Positions 53,314-61,333 of a stretch of DNA of 64,000 bases are shown piece by piece. Positions within the stretch are counted from its first letter, which is position 1. Each line of letters starts with the position of its first letter. A program made the translations under genes and the position numbers. The stretch covers positions 1 through 64,000 of the forward strand of contig NZ_WEGJ01000009.1 of NCBI RefSeq assembly GCF_009604385.1, given 5' to 3'. This DNA comes from Streptomyces smaragdinus. GTDB taxonomy: Bacteria > Actinomycetota > Actinomycetes > Streptomycetales > Streptomycetaceae. A model generated the notes under the pieces. It was not told where the DNA came from. It saw nothing but the letters and a program-made list of their open reading frames with translations, and did not search any database.

Positions 53314-54522
53314 CTACGCCCTGCTCTCCGCCGCCGCCCGCCAGACCTCGGCGGCGAGGTCGATCATGCCGCGCTGCTGGGACTCCTCCGCCAGCGTCCG
53401 CAGATCGTCGAACGCCGCGGCGTCGCCGCGGGCGGCCCGGATCCGGCACCGCAGCATCGTCAGCCGCGCCCGGTCCCGGAACACCAGCAGCTCGCCGGAC
53501 TCGGCGGCCTGCTCGCACAGCTCCCACGCCTCGGTGAGGTCCCCGTACGCGTGGGCGAGCTGGGCCCGCAGAAAGAGGTACTCCTGGCCGTGCCGGCTGC
53601 TGCCCACCAGCTCCAGGGCCGACTTGGCGTCGTCCAGCCGGTTCCTGGCGTACTCCAGCCGCGGCGGGTTGGCCTGCAGCGCCAGCGCGCAGGCGGCCAG
53701 CCGCAGCCGCAGCCACAGCGTGAGGTCGTCCCGGCTGTCCAGCACCGTCAGAGCCTCGTTCAGCAGCGACGCGGCCCGCTCGTAACTCCCGTGTCTGGTC
53801 GCCACGGTGGCCGCGGTCCACAGCGCCTCGGCGGCCAGCGCGCCACGCTCACCGCGCAGTTCCTCGCACACGGCGCTGCTGATCGACAGGGCCTCGGCCA
53901 GATCGCCGAGCTCCGTCACCACGGACGCCAGCAGCAGCTTCAGCCGGATGGTGTCCGGTGTGGACAGTCCCGCCTCGGCGGCGATCCGCAGGCCCTCGAA
54001 GGCCGTGGTCCGCGCCGCGTTGACCTCGCCGAGGTGGCGCTCGCGGCGGGCCAGCAGATAGTAGGCGTGCACCTGCGGGATGGCGTAGCCGAGCCGGCGG
54101 CTCTCCGCCACCATGTGCGCCAGCGCCTCCCGCTCCCGCTCCGCCTCACCGGCCTCGCCGTACAGCCGGGCCAGCTGGGCGTAGGCCTGCCAGCGCAGGG
54201 CGCTGTCGGCGTCGTCGCTGCGCGACAGCGCCGACTCCAGCTGGCGCCGCAGACTGTGGCCCTCGTCCGCGCCCGGCAGGGCGAGGGCCGTGGTGACGAT
54301 GTCCAGCAGGCTGGACATCTCCACCTGATCGAACGCCGACACGGGGACATCCAGTTTTGCCGCCAGCCCCTCGACCACTCTGGCCGTCGGCGGGCGCGAG
54401 CCCGACTCGAGCCGGGAGAGATAGGCGGCGGAGATATCCGGGCCGGCGAGGGCGGTCTGAGTCAGAGCCCGCTGCTTCCTCAGCTGGCGCAGACGCCGTC
54501 CGAACGCAGGCTGTTCGAGCAT
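53314..54522 (-). CDS. XRE-TPR transcriptional regulator (RRNPP-like)
   Basis: This 402-residue protein has an N-terminal HTH (FGRRLRQLRKQRALTQTALAG to SRLESGSRPP, residues about 8-43) and a C-terminal array of helical TPR-like repeats (residues about 85-395, for example LRWQAYAQLARLYGEAGEA and ALWTAATVATRHGSYERAA). This architecture is shared with peptide-responsive regulators of the Rgg/PlcR/NprR class. A 64-residue peptide gene with a secretion-type N-terminus lies immediately upstream on the same strand. Its promoter region holds a CTTGACC/GGTCAAG repeat. A direct peptide ligand is inferred, not shown. Confidence 0.87.
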   Translation of the reverse strand: MLEQPAFGRRLRQLRKQRALTQTALAGPDISAAYLSRLESGSRPPTARVVEGLAAKLDVPVSAFDQVEMSSLLDIVTTALALPGADEGHSLRRQLESALSRSDDADSALRWQAYAQLARLYGEAGEAEREREALAHMVAESRRLGYAIPQVHAYYLLARRERHLGEVNAARTTAFEGLRIAAEAGLSTPDTIRLKLLLASVVTELGDLAEALSISSAVCEELRGERGALAAEALWTAATVATRHGSYERAASLLNEALTVLDSRDDLTLWLRLRLAACALALQANPPRLEYARNRLDDAKSALELVGSSRHGQEYLFLRAQLAHAYGDLTEAWELCEQAAESGELLVFRDRARLTMLRCRIRAARGDAAAFDDLRTLAEESQQRGMIDLAAEVWRAAAESRA

Positions 54523-54580
54523 TCACTCTCACCCCCAACTAGAAAACGACACGCTAAATTATCACCTCATCCTGTCAATC

Positions 54581-54599
54581 CTTGACCTGGTGGGTCAAG
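54581..54599. promoter_or_regulatory. CTTGACC-N5-GGTCAAG repeat upstream of the XRE-TPR gene
   Basis: Perfect 7-base arms with a 5-base spacer lie between the peptide gene and the XRE-TPR gene, about 60 bases before the XRE start. The TTGAC core recurs twice in the promoter of the response regulator gene. It may be an autoregulatory site. Confidence 0.4.
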
Positions 54600-54625
54600 T
54601 TCAATTATTCGAGCTTTCCTCGTTA

Positions 54626-54820
54626 TTACGGGTGGCCGATTATCGGCTTCTCGACCTGCCACCCGACCGGCCACTCGATGTCGGTCGGATCCGTCGCCCG
54701 CACGGTCGCTCTCGTCCCGGCCTGCCCGGCCTCACCGACCGCGGAGTACACCGTTCCGGTGCACACCGCCGCCACGGCCAATGCCGCGACACCCAGGGCG
54801 AGTTGCTGGAACCTCGTCAT
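54626..54820 (-). CDS. small exported-type peptide, candidate signal for the XRE-TPR regulator
   Basis: This 64-residue ORF starts at ATG 54820 with an excellent GGAGGAG site. It has a hydrophobic segment (QLALGVAALAVAAVCTGTVY, residues 6-25) with a possible cleavage after YSA, then a hydrophilic linker and a tryptophan-containing tail DPTDIEWPVGWQVEKP ending IIGHP. There is no lipobox, lantibiotic core or modifying enzyme nearby. It precedes the XRE-TPR gene by 103 bases on the same strand. By analogy with RRNPP systems, the C-terminus could be the secreted and re-imported signal. It was too short to be recognised by name. Confidence 0.7.
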   Translation of the reverse strand: MTRFQQLALGVAALAVAAVCTGTVYSAVGEAGQAGTRATVRATDPTDIEWPVGWQVEKPIIGHP

Positions 54821-54943
54821 CTTCGCTCCTCCAGGAAAGCCGCCGCGCCAAGCCCACGGCCGGGTCGCCGCAGCGGTCGGACGGACGCAGGGGTTGTGCC
54901 CCGCACGCGTTACCGTAGGGTCACTTTCCGCTCTCTGCAAGTA

Positions 54944-54973
54944 TTGACAAGACTTGACAGAGGGCCATACTTT
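54944..54973 (+). promoter_or_regulatory. sigma-70-like promoter of the response regulator gene with TTGACA repeat
   Basis: TTGACA (54944-54949) and TACTTT (54968-54973) are spaced by 18 bases. A second TTGACA (54954-54959) follows exactly one helical turn later. The 54821-55052 gap is divergent between the peptide gene and the regulator gene, so repressor binding to the doubled TTGACA could switch both. Confidence 0.5.
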
Positions 54974-55052
54974 GCCGGGCGTCAGCTGATGTTCCGTCAG
55001 TCCGTGACCCGGACCGGCGGTCCAACGCGTCCGGCAGGGTGAGGAGTCGAGC

Positions 55053-55724
55053 GTGTCCATCAAAGTCCTGATCTGCGACCAGCTACCGCTCATTCGGGAC
55101 GGACTGCGCACCGCACTGGACGCCTGTCCGGACATCGACGTGGTGGCTACGACCGACAGCGCCCTGCAGACCGTCATCCTGTCGCGTACGCACCACCCCG
55201 ACGTGGTGCTGATCGGTCTCTCCGAACCGGCCCCCGATCTGGATCTCATCCGCCGGCTCTGCTCCCAGGAACACCCCGACCGGCGGCTGCCGCGGGTGGT
55301 GGTCTTCCAGTTCGAGTACAGCGACGCCGAGGTCGCCGATCTGCTGGCGGTCGGCGCGAAGGGCCTGATCAGCCGGGACTCCACCAGCGAGGAAGTGATC
55401 GTCGCGACCCGCTCGGCGGCCCGCGGCCGCACCGTGCTGGGCCCGGACATCGTGGAGCGGCTGGTCGGCTGGTTCCGTGACCGCGGCACCGCGTCGCCCG
55501 CCGGCGACCGCCCGGAGGCGGCGGCGCTGACCCGCCGGGAGCGGGAGGTGCTGCAGCTGATCGGGCGCGGTATGTCGATCGAGGACGCGGCGGCCAAGCT
55601 GTTCATCGGGGTCAGCACGGTGCGTACGCATCTGCACCGCATCCGCCACAAGGTCGCGCTGAAGGACCGGGCCCAGCTGGTGGCGTTCGCCTACCAGGCG
55701 GGCCTGATGCGCGAAGCCATCTGA
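55053..55724 (+). CDS. LuxR-type response regulator lacking the phosphoacceptor aspartate
   Basis: This 223-residue protein has a receiver domain (residues 1-125) and a LuxR HTH (about 158-215, LTRREREVLQLIGRGMSIEDAAAKL). The beta-3 end reads DVVLIGLSEP, with Gly55 where the phosphorylated Asp should be. Only one of the two acidic pocket residues is seen (ICDQLPLIRDG); the Lys in GAKGLI is kept. No histidine kinase is nearby. Atypical receivers of this kind in Streptomyces clusters respond to small ligands or to nothing. It probably activates the cluster. An own TTGACA promoter lies upstream. Confidence 0.9.
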   Translation: MSIKVLICDQLPLIRDGLRTALDACPDIDVVATTDSALQTVILSRTHHPDVVLIGLSEPAPDLDLIRRLCSQEHPDRRLPRVVVFQFEYSDAEVADLLAVGAKGLISRDSTSEEVIVATRSAARGRTVLGPDIVERLVGWFRDRGTASPAGDRPEAAALTRREREVLQLIGRGMSIEDAAAKLFIGVSTVRTHLHRIRHKVALKDRAQLVAFAYQAGLMREAI

Positions 55725-55786
55725 GCCCCGGCCACCCGCCTGCCCGTACGGGACGCGCCGGCCACCGCACCCGCCGAGGAGAGCCC

Positions 55787-56530
55787 GTGACCGCCCCGCA
55801 CGCCGACCCCACGCACTTCACGCTCTCCCCCCGCTTCAACGGCCCGCCCACCACCGCCAACGGCGGCTACGCCTGCGGCTACTTCGCCGGACTCGCCGCC
55901 GCCGCACACGGGCCGGACGTCTCCGTCACCCTGCTCGCCCCGCCCCCGCTCGGCCCCGGCCTCGTCCTGCGCCCCGGCCGCCGCAGGTCGCAGGTGCTGC
56001 ACGGCGAGCGGCTGATCGCCACGGTGGCCCCCGGGAGCGGCGGGTTCGACGCCCCCGGGCCGGTCGGCACCGGGGCGGCGGCGGAGGCGGCGACCCGCTT
56101 CACGGGGACGGTGGGGCACCCCTTCCCCACCTGCTTCGTCTGCGGCACCGACCGGGCCCCCGGCGACGGTCTGCGGCTCACCCCGGGACCGGTGGCGGAC
56201 CGCCCGGACACCGTGGCCTGCGTGTGGACGCCGGACGAGTCGGTCACCGGGCCCGGCGGGGACGTACCGCTGCCGGTCGTGTGGGCCGTACTGGACTGCC
56301 CGGGCGGCTGGTGCGGCGACCCGGCGCGCGAGCCGATGGTCCTCAGCCGGATGACCGCCCGGGTCGGCCGGCGGCCGGAGCCGGGCCGCCCGTACGTGGT
56401 CACGGCCCGGCGGCTGCGGCGAAGTGGCCGCACCGCGGTGCACGCGACCGCGCTGTACGACGCGCGGGGGGATCTCCTGGCCGAGGCGTCCGCGGTGTGG
56501 GCCGCGGTGGCGCCGGCGTCAACGGCATGA
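55787..56530 (+). CDS. hot-dog-fold thioesterase-like protein
   Basis: This 247-residue protein looks like a two-repeat hot-dog protein: LSPRFNGPPTTANGGYACGYFAGL, SVTLLAPPPLG in the first half and VVWAVLDCPGGWCG, TARRLRRSGRTAVHATALYDARGD in the second. A CFVCG pair sits between them. It follows the response regulator by 62 bases. It might be an editing hydrolase for misloaded carriers, but it is not an alpha/beta-hydrolase type II TE. The specific role is unknown. Confidence 0.65.
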   Translation: MTAPHADPTHFTLSPRFNGPPTTANGGYACGYFAGLAAAAHGPDVSVTLLAPPPLGPGLVLRPGRRRSQVLHGERLIATVAPGSGGFDAPGPVGTGAAAEAATRFTGTVGHPFPTCFVCGTDRAPGDGLRLTPGPVADRPDTVACVWTPDESVTGPGGDVPLPVVWAVLDCPGGWCGDPAREPMVLSRMTARVGRRPEPGRPYVVTARRLRRSGRTAVHATALYDARGDLLAEASAVWAAVAPASTA

Positions 56531-56550
56531 CTACGCCCGTCCCGTCGCAC

Positions 56551-56591
56551 GTCCACACCCGGGCCCTCCCCAATTCCACAGCCGCGTGGAC
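56551..56591. promoter_or_regulatory. GTCCAC/CCCGGG element before mbtH
   Basis: GTCCACACCCGGG (56551-56563) differs by one base from the element before the NRPS gene, and a GTGGAC half-site follows at 56586-56591. It lies about 110 bases before the mbtH start. A common regulator of the two biosynthetic operons is suggested. Confidence 0.45.
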
Positions 56592-56670
56592 GCCCCGCGG
56601 GCACCTCGCCGCATAGCTTCCCTGTGAGCTATCCGGACGGAGCGCCGACCGCGACAGGGAGTGCACCGAG

Positions 56671-56868
56671 ATGACCGCCCAGGAATCCGAGACCGCCCGC
56701 TATCGCGTCGTCGTCAACGACGAGCAGCAGTACTCCCTGTGGCCGGCCGGCAAGGAAGTGCCCGGCGGCTGGCGGGCGGTCGGGCCGGAAGGCGACCGGG
56801 CGGCCTGTCTCACGTATATCGCGGAGCACTGGCGCGACATGCGTCCCCTCAGTGCCCGCCGCGGCTGA
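56671..56868 (+). CDS. mbtH: MbtH family protein
   Basis: A 65-residue activator/chaperone of NRPS adenylation domains. It has the full signature: [28 protein letters not shown] and DMRPLS, including the conserved tryptophans that pack against the A domain. It is 69 bases upstream of the A-T didomain gene, which is probably a client along with the two A domains of the large synthetase. Confidence 0.96.
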   Translation: MTAQESETARYRVVVNDEQQYSLWPAGKEVPGGWRAVGPEGDRAACLTYIAEHWRDMRPLSARRG

Positions 56869-56937
56869 ATTCCCCCTTCCCGCCCGCGTTCCGATTCCGT
56901 TTCCGGCGCTTGTCGTCCCCGGCAGAAGGATTCCGTT

Positions 56938-58737
56938 GTGGCCACCGATGCAAGAATGCGTGATCCGCTGCGCGCCGGCCGCGCGCAATCCGTTCCCCGG
57001 CTCTTCGCGATACAGGCGGAGTTGACCCCGGACGCCGTCGCGGTGAACGACGGAGGCACCCGGCTGGATTACGCCGCCCTGGACGCCGCGTCCAACCGGC
57101 TGGCCCACGCCCTGATCGCCGCCGGGGTGCGGCCGGGCGACCCGGTGGGCGTCTGTCTGGAGCGTTCCGTGCGGATGGTCACGGCGCTGCTCGCGGTGCT
57201 GAAGGCCGGCGGCGCGTATCTGGCGCTCGACACGGGCCAGCCGCGCGAGCGGCACCGGATCCTGCTCGAGGACGCCCGGCCCGGGGTCGTACTGACGGAG
57301 GAGAAGTTCGCCGGGGACGTGTCCGGGCTGGGCGCCGGGTGTCTGGTGCTGGACGGGGCGGACGCCGGCTGGGAGCGGCAGCCCGCCGGCACCCCGGAGG
57401 TCGCGCTGGACGGGGAGAGTCCCGCGTACATCGCGTACACCTCGGGCTCGACGGGCCGGCCCAAGGGGGTCGTGGTGCCGCACCGGGCGGTGCTGCGGCT
57501 GGTGACCGGGCCGAACTTCCTGACCGTCGGCGCGGACGACGTGGTGCTGCAGTTCGCGCCGGTCGCCTTCGACGCGTCCACCCTGGAGCTCTGGGCCCCG
57601 CTGCTGAACGGCGCCCGCCTCGCCCTGTGCCCGCCCGGCCGCGTCTCCCTCGACGAGCTGGCCGCGGTGGTGGAGCGGGAGGGCGTCACCATCCTGTGGC
57701 TGACCGCCGGGCTGTTCCACCAGATGGTCGAGGGCCCGCTGGAGCGGCTGTCGGGCGTACGGCAGCTGCTGGCCGGCGGCGACGTGCTGTCCGCCGCCCA
57801 CGTGGACAAGGCGCTCGGCGCACTGCCCGGCGTGCGGCTCGTCAACGGCTACGGGCCCACCGAGAACACCACGTTCACCTGCTGCCACGTGATGACCGGA
57901 CACCTGGACTCCGACACCGTCCCCATCGGCGTCCCCGTGACCGGCACCCGGGTGTACGTGCTGGACGAACACGGCGAGCCGGTGCCCGACGGGGAGCCGG
58001 GCGAACTGTACGCGGGCGGCGACGGGGTGGCCCTCGGCTACCTCAACCAGCCCGAACAGACCGCCGAACGGTTCGTCACCGACACCTTCGGCCCGGAGCC
58101 CGGCCGGCTGCTGTACCGCACCGGCGATCTGGTGCGCCGCCGCCCCGACGGGGTGCTGGAGTTCCTGGGGCGGGCCGACAGCCAGGTGAAGATCCGCGGC
58201 TACCGCGTCGAACCCGGCGAGATCGAGGCCGCCCTGCTGGCCCGCGAGGAGATCACCGACGCCGCCGTCGTCCCCCAGGACCAGCCCGGCGGGCGCCGGC
58301 TGGTGGCGTTCTACGTGGGCGACTTCGGTCTGTCCGTCCCCGAGCTGCGCGCCGCGCTCGGCGCCGTACTGCCCGCGTACCTGGTGCCCGGGGCGTTCGT
58401 CCGCCTGCCCGAGCTGCCCCTCACCGCCAACGGCAAGGTCGACCGTGCGGCGCTGCTCGGCGAGATCTTCCGCGACCGGCCGGAGATGGGCAGCGACTAC
58501 CGGGCCCCCGAGGGCGCGGTGGAGCGGGAGCTGGCCCAGATCTGGGGCGATCTGATGGAGATCGACGAGATCGGCGCCGACGACGACTTCTTCGAGCTGG
58601 GCGGCCACTCCCTGATGGCCGTCCAGATCACCGCGCGGATCACCGCCCGCTGGGGCGTCGACGTCACCGCGCGGAACTTCTACGAGAACCCCACCGTCGC
58701 CGAACTCGCCGAAGTGATCGAGGAGCTGACCCAGTGA
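56938..58737 (+). CDS. stand-alone NRPS A-T didomain
   Basis: This 599-residue protein has an adenylation domain ([13 protein letters not shown] near residue 166, [23 protein letters not shown]) and a carrier with Ser558 in LGGHSL, and nothing else. The specificity residues that I align by eye, DALWLAGTFK, are closest to a valine-type code. It starts at GTG 56938. Its stop overlaps the P450 start. A-T didomains beside a P450 usually hold an amino acid as a thioester for beta-hydroxylation, as in NovH/NovI, before transfer to the main synthetase. Confidence 0.93.
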   Translation: MATDARMRDPLRAGRAQSVPRLFAIQAELTPDAVAVNDGGTRLDYAALDAASNRLAHALIAAGVRPGDPVGVCLERSVRMVTALLAVLKAGGAYLALDTGQPRERHRILLEDARPGVVLTEEKFAGDVSGLGAGCLVLDGADAGWERQPAGTPEVALDGESPAYIAYTSGSTGRPKGVVVPHRAVLRLVTGPNFLTVGADDVVLQFAPVAFDASTLELWAPLLNGARLALCPPGRVSLDELAAVVEREGVTILWLTAGLFHQMVEGPLERLSGVRQLLAGGDVLSAAHVDKALGALPGVRLVNGYGPTENTTFTCCHVMTGHLDSDTVPIGVPVTGTRVYVLDEHGEPVPDGEPGELYAGGDGVALGYLNQPEQTAERFVTDTFGPEPGRLLYRTGDLVRRRPDGVLEFLGRADSQVKIRGYRVEPGEIEAALLAREEITDAAVVPQDQPGGRRLVAFYVGDFGLSVPELRAALGAVLPAYLVPGAFVRLPELPLTANGKVDRAALLGEIFRDRPEMGSDYRAPEGAVERELAQIWGDLMEIDEIGADDDFFELGGHSLMAVQITARITARWGVDVTARNFYENPTVAELAEVIEELTQ

Positions 58738-60023
58738 GGATCACCGTCCCCGCGGCGGACACCGTGCTCGACCCGGACTCCGTCGACCTCTTCGACCCCG
58801 CCCTGTACGCCACCGGCGACCCGCACGCGGTCTGGCACGTGCTGCGCGCGCGGTCCCCCGTGCACAAGCAGACCCTGCCGGACGGCCGCTCGTTCTGGTC
58901 GGTCACCCGCTACCGGGACGTCAACGACGTACTGCGCGACCACACGCGCTTCACCTCCAGCAAGGGCACCCTGCTGTCCATCCTCGGCTCACCGGACCCG
59001 GCGGGCGGCAAGATGATGGCCGCCAGCGACCCGCCCGTGCACACGGCGATCCGCGAGCCGCTGATGAAGGTGATGTCGCACCGGGCGCTGATCGACCGGC
59101 AGCCGCAGATCCGCCGCATCGTGCACCGCACCCTGCTGGGGCAGCTGCTGGACGGCGGGGTGTGGGACGTCGCCACGGCCGCCGCCGACTTCCCGATGGC
59201 GTTCACCGGCACCCTGATGGGGCTGCCGGAGCGGGACTGGCCGCGGCTGACGCGGCTCACGACGATGGCGATCGCGCCCACCGACTCCGAGTTCCAGGAG
59301 GGCAGCGGGCACGCCACGCTGGTCGCCGCCCACCACGAACTCTTCGACTACTTCTCCCGGTTCGTCCGCCGGCACCGGGGCGGCGACGACGATCTCGTCG
59401 GCTATCTCTGCGCCATGGACGCGAACGGGCGCAAGCTGCGCCACGACGAGATCGTCTACAACTGCTACAGCCTGCTGCTGGGCGCCAACGTCACCACCCC
59501 GCACGCCATCGCCTCCAGCGTGCTGGCGCTGATCGAGCACCCCGCCGAGTACCGGCGGCTGCTGGCCGACCCGACGCTGGTGGCGACCGCCGTCGAAGAA
59601 GGCCTGCGCTGGTCGTCGCCCGCCAACCACTTCATGCGGTACGCGGTACGCGACCTGAAGCTGCACGGCACGCAGATCCGCGCGGGCGACGCGCTGGTGA
59701 CCTGGCTGGGGTCCGCCAACCGCGACGAGGACGTCTTCGCCGACCCGTACCGCTTCGACGTGGGACGGCGGCCCAACCGGCATGTCGCCTTCGGCTTCGG
59801 CCCGCACTACTGCATCGGGGCCCCGCTGGCGAAGATCGCGCTCAACCTGCTCTTCGAGGAGATCGTACGGATCGTCGAGCACTTCGAGATCGCCGGTCCC
59901 GTCGAGCATCTGGAGTCCAACTTCGTGGCCGGCATCAAACGGCTGCCGCTGACCGCACGGCTGCGCGACGGCGGCGAGGAGCTGCTGCGCGACGCCGTGC
60001 AGGAGGGGATGAGCGTCCGATGA
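58734..60023 (+). CDS. cytochrome P450, probable carrier-bound amino acid hydroxylase
   Basis: This 429-residue P450 has the haem motif FGFGPHYCIGAPLA with Cys360. The I-helix reads LLLGANVTTPHAIAS, lacking the usual acidic residue, and EEGLRWSSPANH gives the ExxR motif. GTG 58734 overlaps the A-T stop by 4 bases, so the two proteins are coupled. This pairing resembles NovI/NikQ-type enzymes that hydroxylate the beta carbon of aminoacyl-S-PCP. No dedicated ferredoxin is seen. Confidence 0.92.
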   Translation: MRITVPAADTVLDPDSVDLFDPALYATGDPHAVWHVLRARSPVHKQTLPDGRSFWSVTRYRDVNDVLRDHTRFTSSKGTLLSILGSPDPAGGKMMAASDPPVHTAIREPLMKVMSHRALIDRQPQIRRIVHRTLLGQLLDGGVWDVATAAADFPMAFTGTLMGLPERDWPRLTRLTTMAIAPTDSEFQEGSGHATLVAAHHELFDYFSRFVRRHRGGDDDLVGYLCAMDANGRKLRHDEIVYNCYSLLLGANVTTPHAIASSVLALIEHPAEYRRLLADPTLVATAVEEGLRWSSPANHFMRYAVRDLKLHGTQIRAGDALVTWLGSANRDEDVFADPYRFDVGRRPNRHVAFGFGPHYCIGAPLAKIALNLLFEEIVRIVEHFEIAGPVEHLESNFVAGIKRLPLTARLRDGGEELLRDAVQEGMSVR

Positions 60024-61333
60024 CCGATCCGCTCGGCCTGGCCCAGCGGCTGATCCGCTTCGACACCGTCAACCCGCCCGGCGCCGAACGCGACTGCGTG
60101 CTGTGGGTACGCGACCTGCTGGACGGCGCCGGACTGGACACGCGGATCGTCGCCCGGGACCCGCAGCGCCCCAATCTGATCGCCCGGCTACCCGGCCGTG
60201 GGCTCGCGGCGCCGCTGCTGCTGCACGCGCACGTGGACGTCGTCCCGGTGGCCGGGCAGGACTGGACCCGGCCGCCGTTCTCCGCCGAGGTGGTGGACGG
60301 CGAGCTGTGGGGGCGCGGCTCGGTCGACATGAAGGGGCATCTGGCGATGATGCTGGCCGCGCTGCTGCGGCTGGCCGCCGCCGGCACCCCGCCGGCCGGG
60401 GACGTGATCCTCGCCGTCGTACCGGACGAGGAGGCGGGCAGCGGGACCGGGGCGAAGTACCTGGTCAACGAGCATCCGGAGCTGTTCGACGGGGTACGGT
60501 ACGCGATCGGCGAGGACGGCGGCGCCGAACTGGGTCTCGGCCGGCAGGTGCGGCTGCACCCCATCGTGGTGGCCGAGAAGCGGGCCTGCTGGGTCCGCGC
60601 CACCGTGCACGGCGAACCCGGCCACGGCTCCCGCGTCGCGGGCCCGGGCGGCGCGGCGCACAAGCTGCTGCGGCTGCTGACCGCCATCGACGGCGGCGGC
60701 CTCGGCGTCGAACTGACGCCGGTGGTGGACCGGATGCTCGCCGAGCTGTCCGCGGTCCTCCCCCCGCCGTACGACAAGCGGCTCGCCGCCTTCCGCGCCG
60801 ACCCGGCGGACCCCGCCGCGCTCGCGGACCTGGACGACGCCGACGCCCGCTATCTGCGCTCCCTGGTGCAGCACACGGTGAACGCCACCGTGATCCACGG
60901 CGGCACCGGCACCAACGTGCTGCCCGCGCACATCAGCGTCGACCTCGACGGGCGGCTGCTGCCCGGCGACTTCGGCCGCGAGGAGTTCCTGGCCCGGCTG
61001 CGGGAGCGGGCCGGCGTCGAGATGGACCTCGAGATCCTCGTCGAGGGCGAGCAGATGCCCGAACCCGAACTGGACGGCTTCTACGAGCGCCTGGCGGACG
61101 TGCTGAAGGCGCGGGACCCCGGGGGCGTGACGTTCCCGATGGTGACGACGGCGTCCACCGACGCCCGGCTGTTCCCGCAGCTGGGGATCCGCTGCTACGG
61201 CTGGCTGCCGCTGCTCCACGACCCCGCCCGCTCGTACCGGGGCCGGCTGCACTGCCCCGACGAGCGGATCGCCGTCGAGGCGCTGGAGTTCGGCGCCGCC
61301 TGCTTCACCGACCTGCTGCTGGACCATGACTGA
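60020..61333 (+). CDS. M20 family metallopeptidase (ArgE/DapE-like)
   Basis: This 437-residue enzyme has the M20 dizinc residues: HAHVDVVP (metal His and Asp), RGSVDMKGH, the catalytic glutamate in VPDEEAGSG and a C-terminal His. It cleaves N-acyl amino acids or small peptides. ATG 60020 overlaps the P450 stop by 4 bases. In the cluster it could trim an acyl-amino acid, remove a protecting group, or detoxify the product. The acetyltransferase gene directly after it makes an acetylation/deacetylation cycle possible. Confidence 0.92.
   Translation: MTDPLGLAQRLIRFDTVNPPGAERDCVLWVRDLLDGAGLDTRIVARDPQRPNLIARLPGRGLAAPLLLHAHVDVVPVAGQDWTRPPFSAEVVDGELWGRGSVDMKGHLAMMLAALLRLAAAGTPPAGDVILAVVPDEEAGSGTGAKYLVNEHPELFDGVRYAIGEDGGAELGLGRQVRLHPIVVAEKRACWVRATVHGEPGHGSRVAGPGGAAHKLLRLLTAIDGGGLGVELTPVVDRMLAELSAVLPPPYDKRLAAFRADPADPAALADLDDADARYLRSLVQHTVNATVIHGGTGTNVLPAHISVDLDGRLLPGDFGREEFLARLRERAGVEMDLEILVEGEQMPEPELDGFYERLADVLKARDPGGVTFPMVTTASTDARLFPQLGIRCYGWLPLLHDPARSYRGRLHCPDERIAVEALEFGAACFTDLLLDHD

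Noticed and set aside
54626..54820. Reading the 64-residue peptide as a lanthipeptide or lasso precursor
   Set aside because: The tail lacks Cys and suitable Ser/Thr pattern, and no modifying enzymes are encoded nearby.
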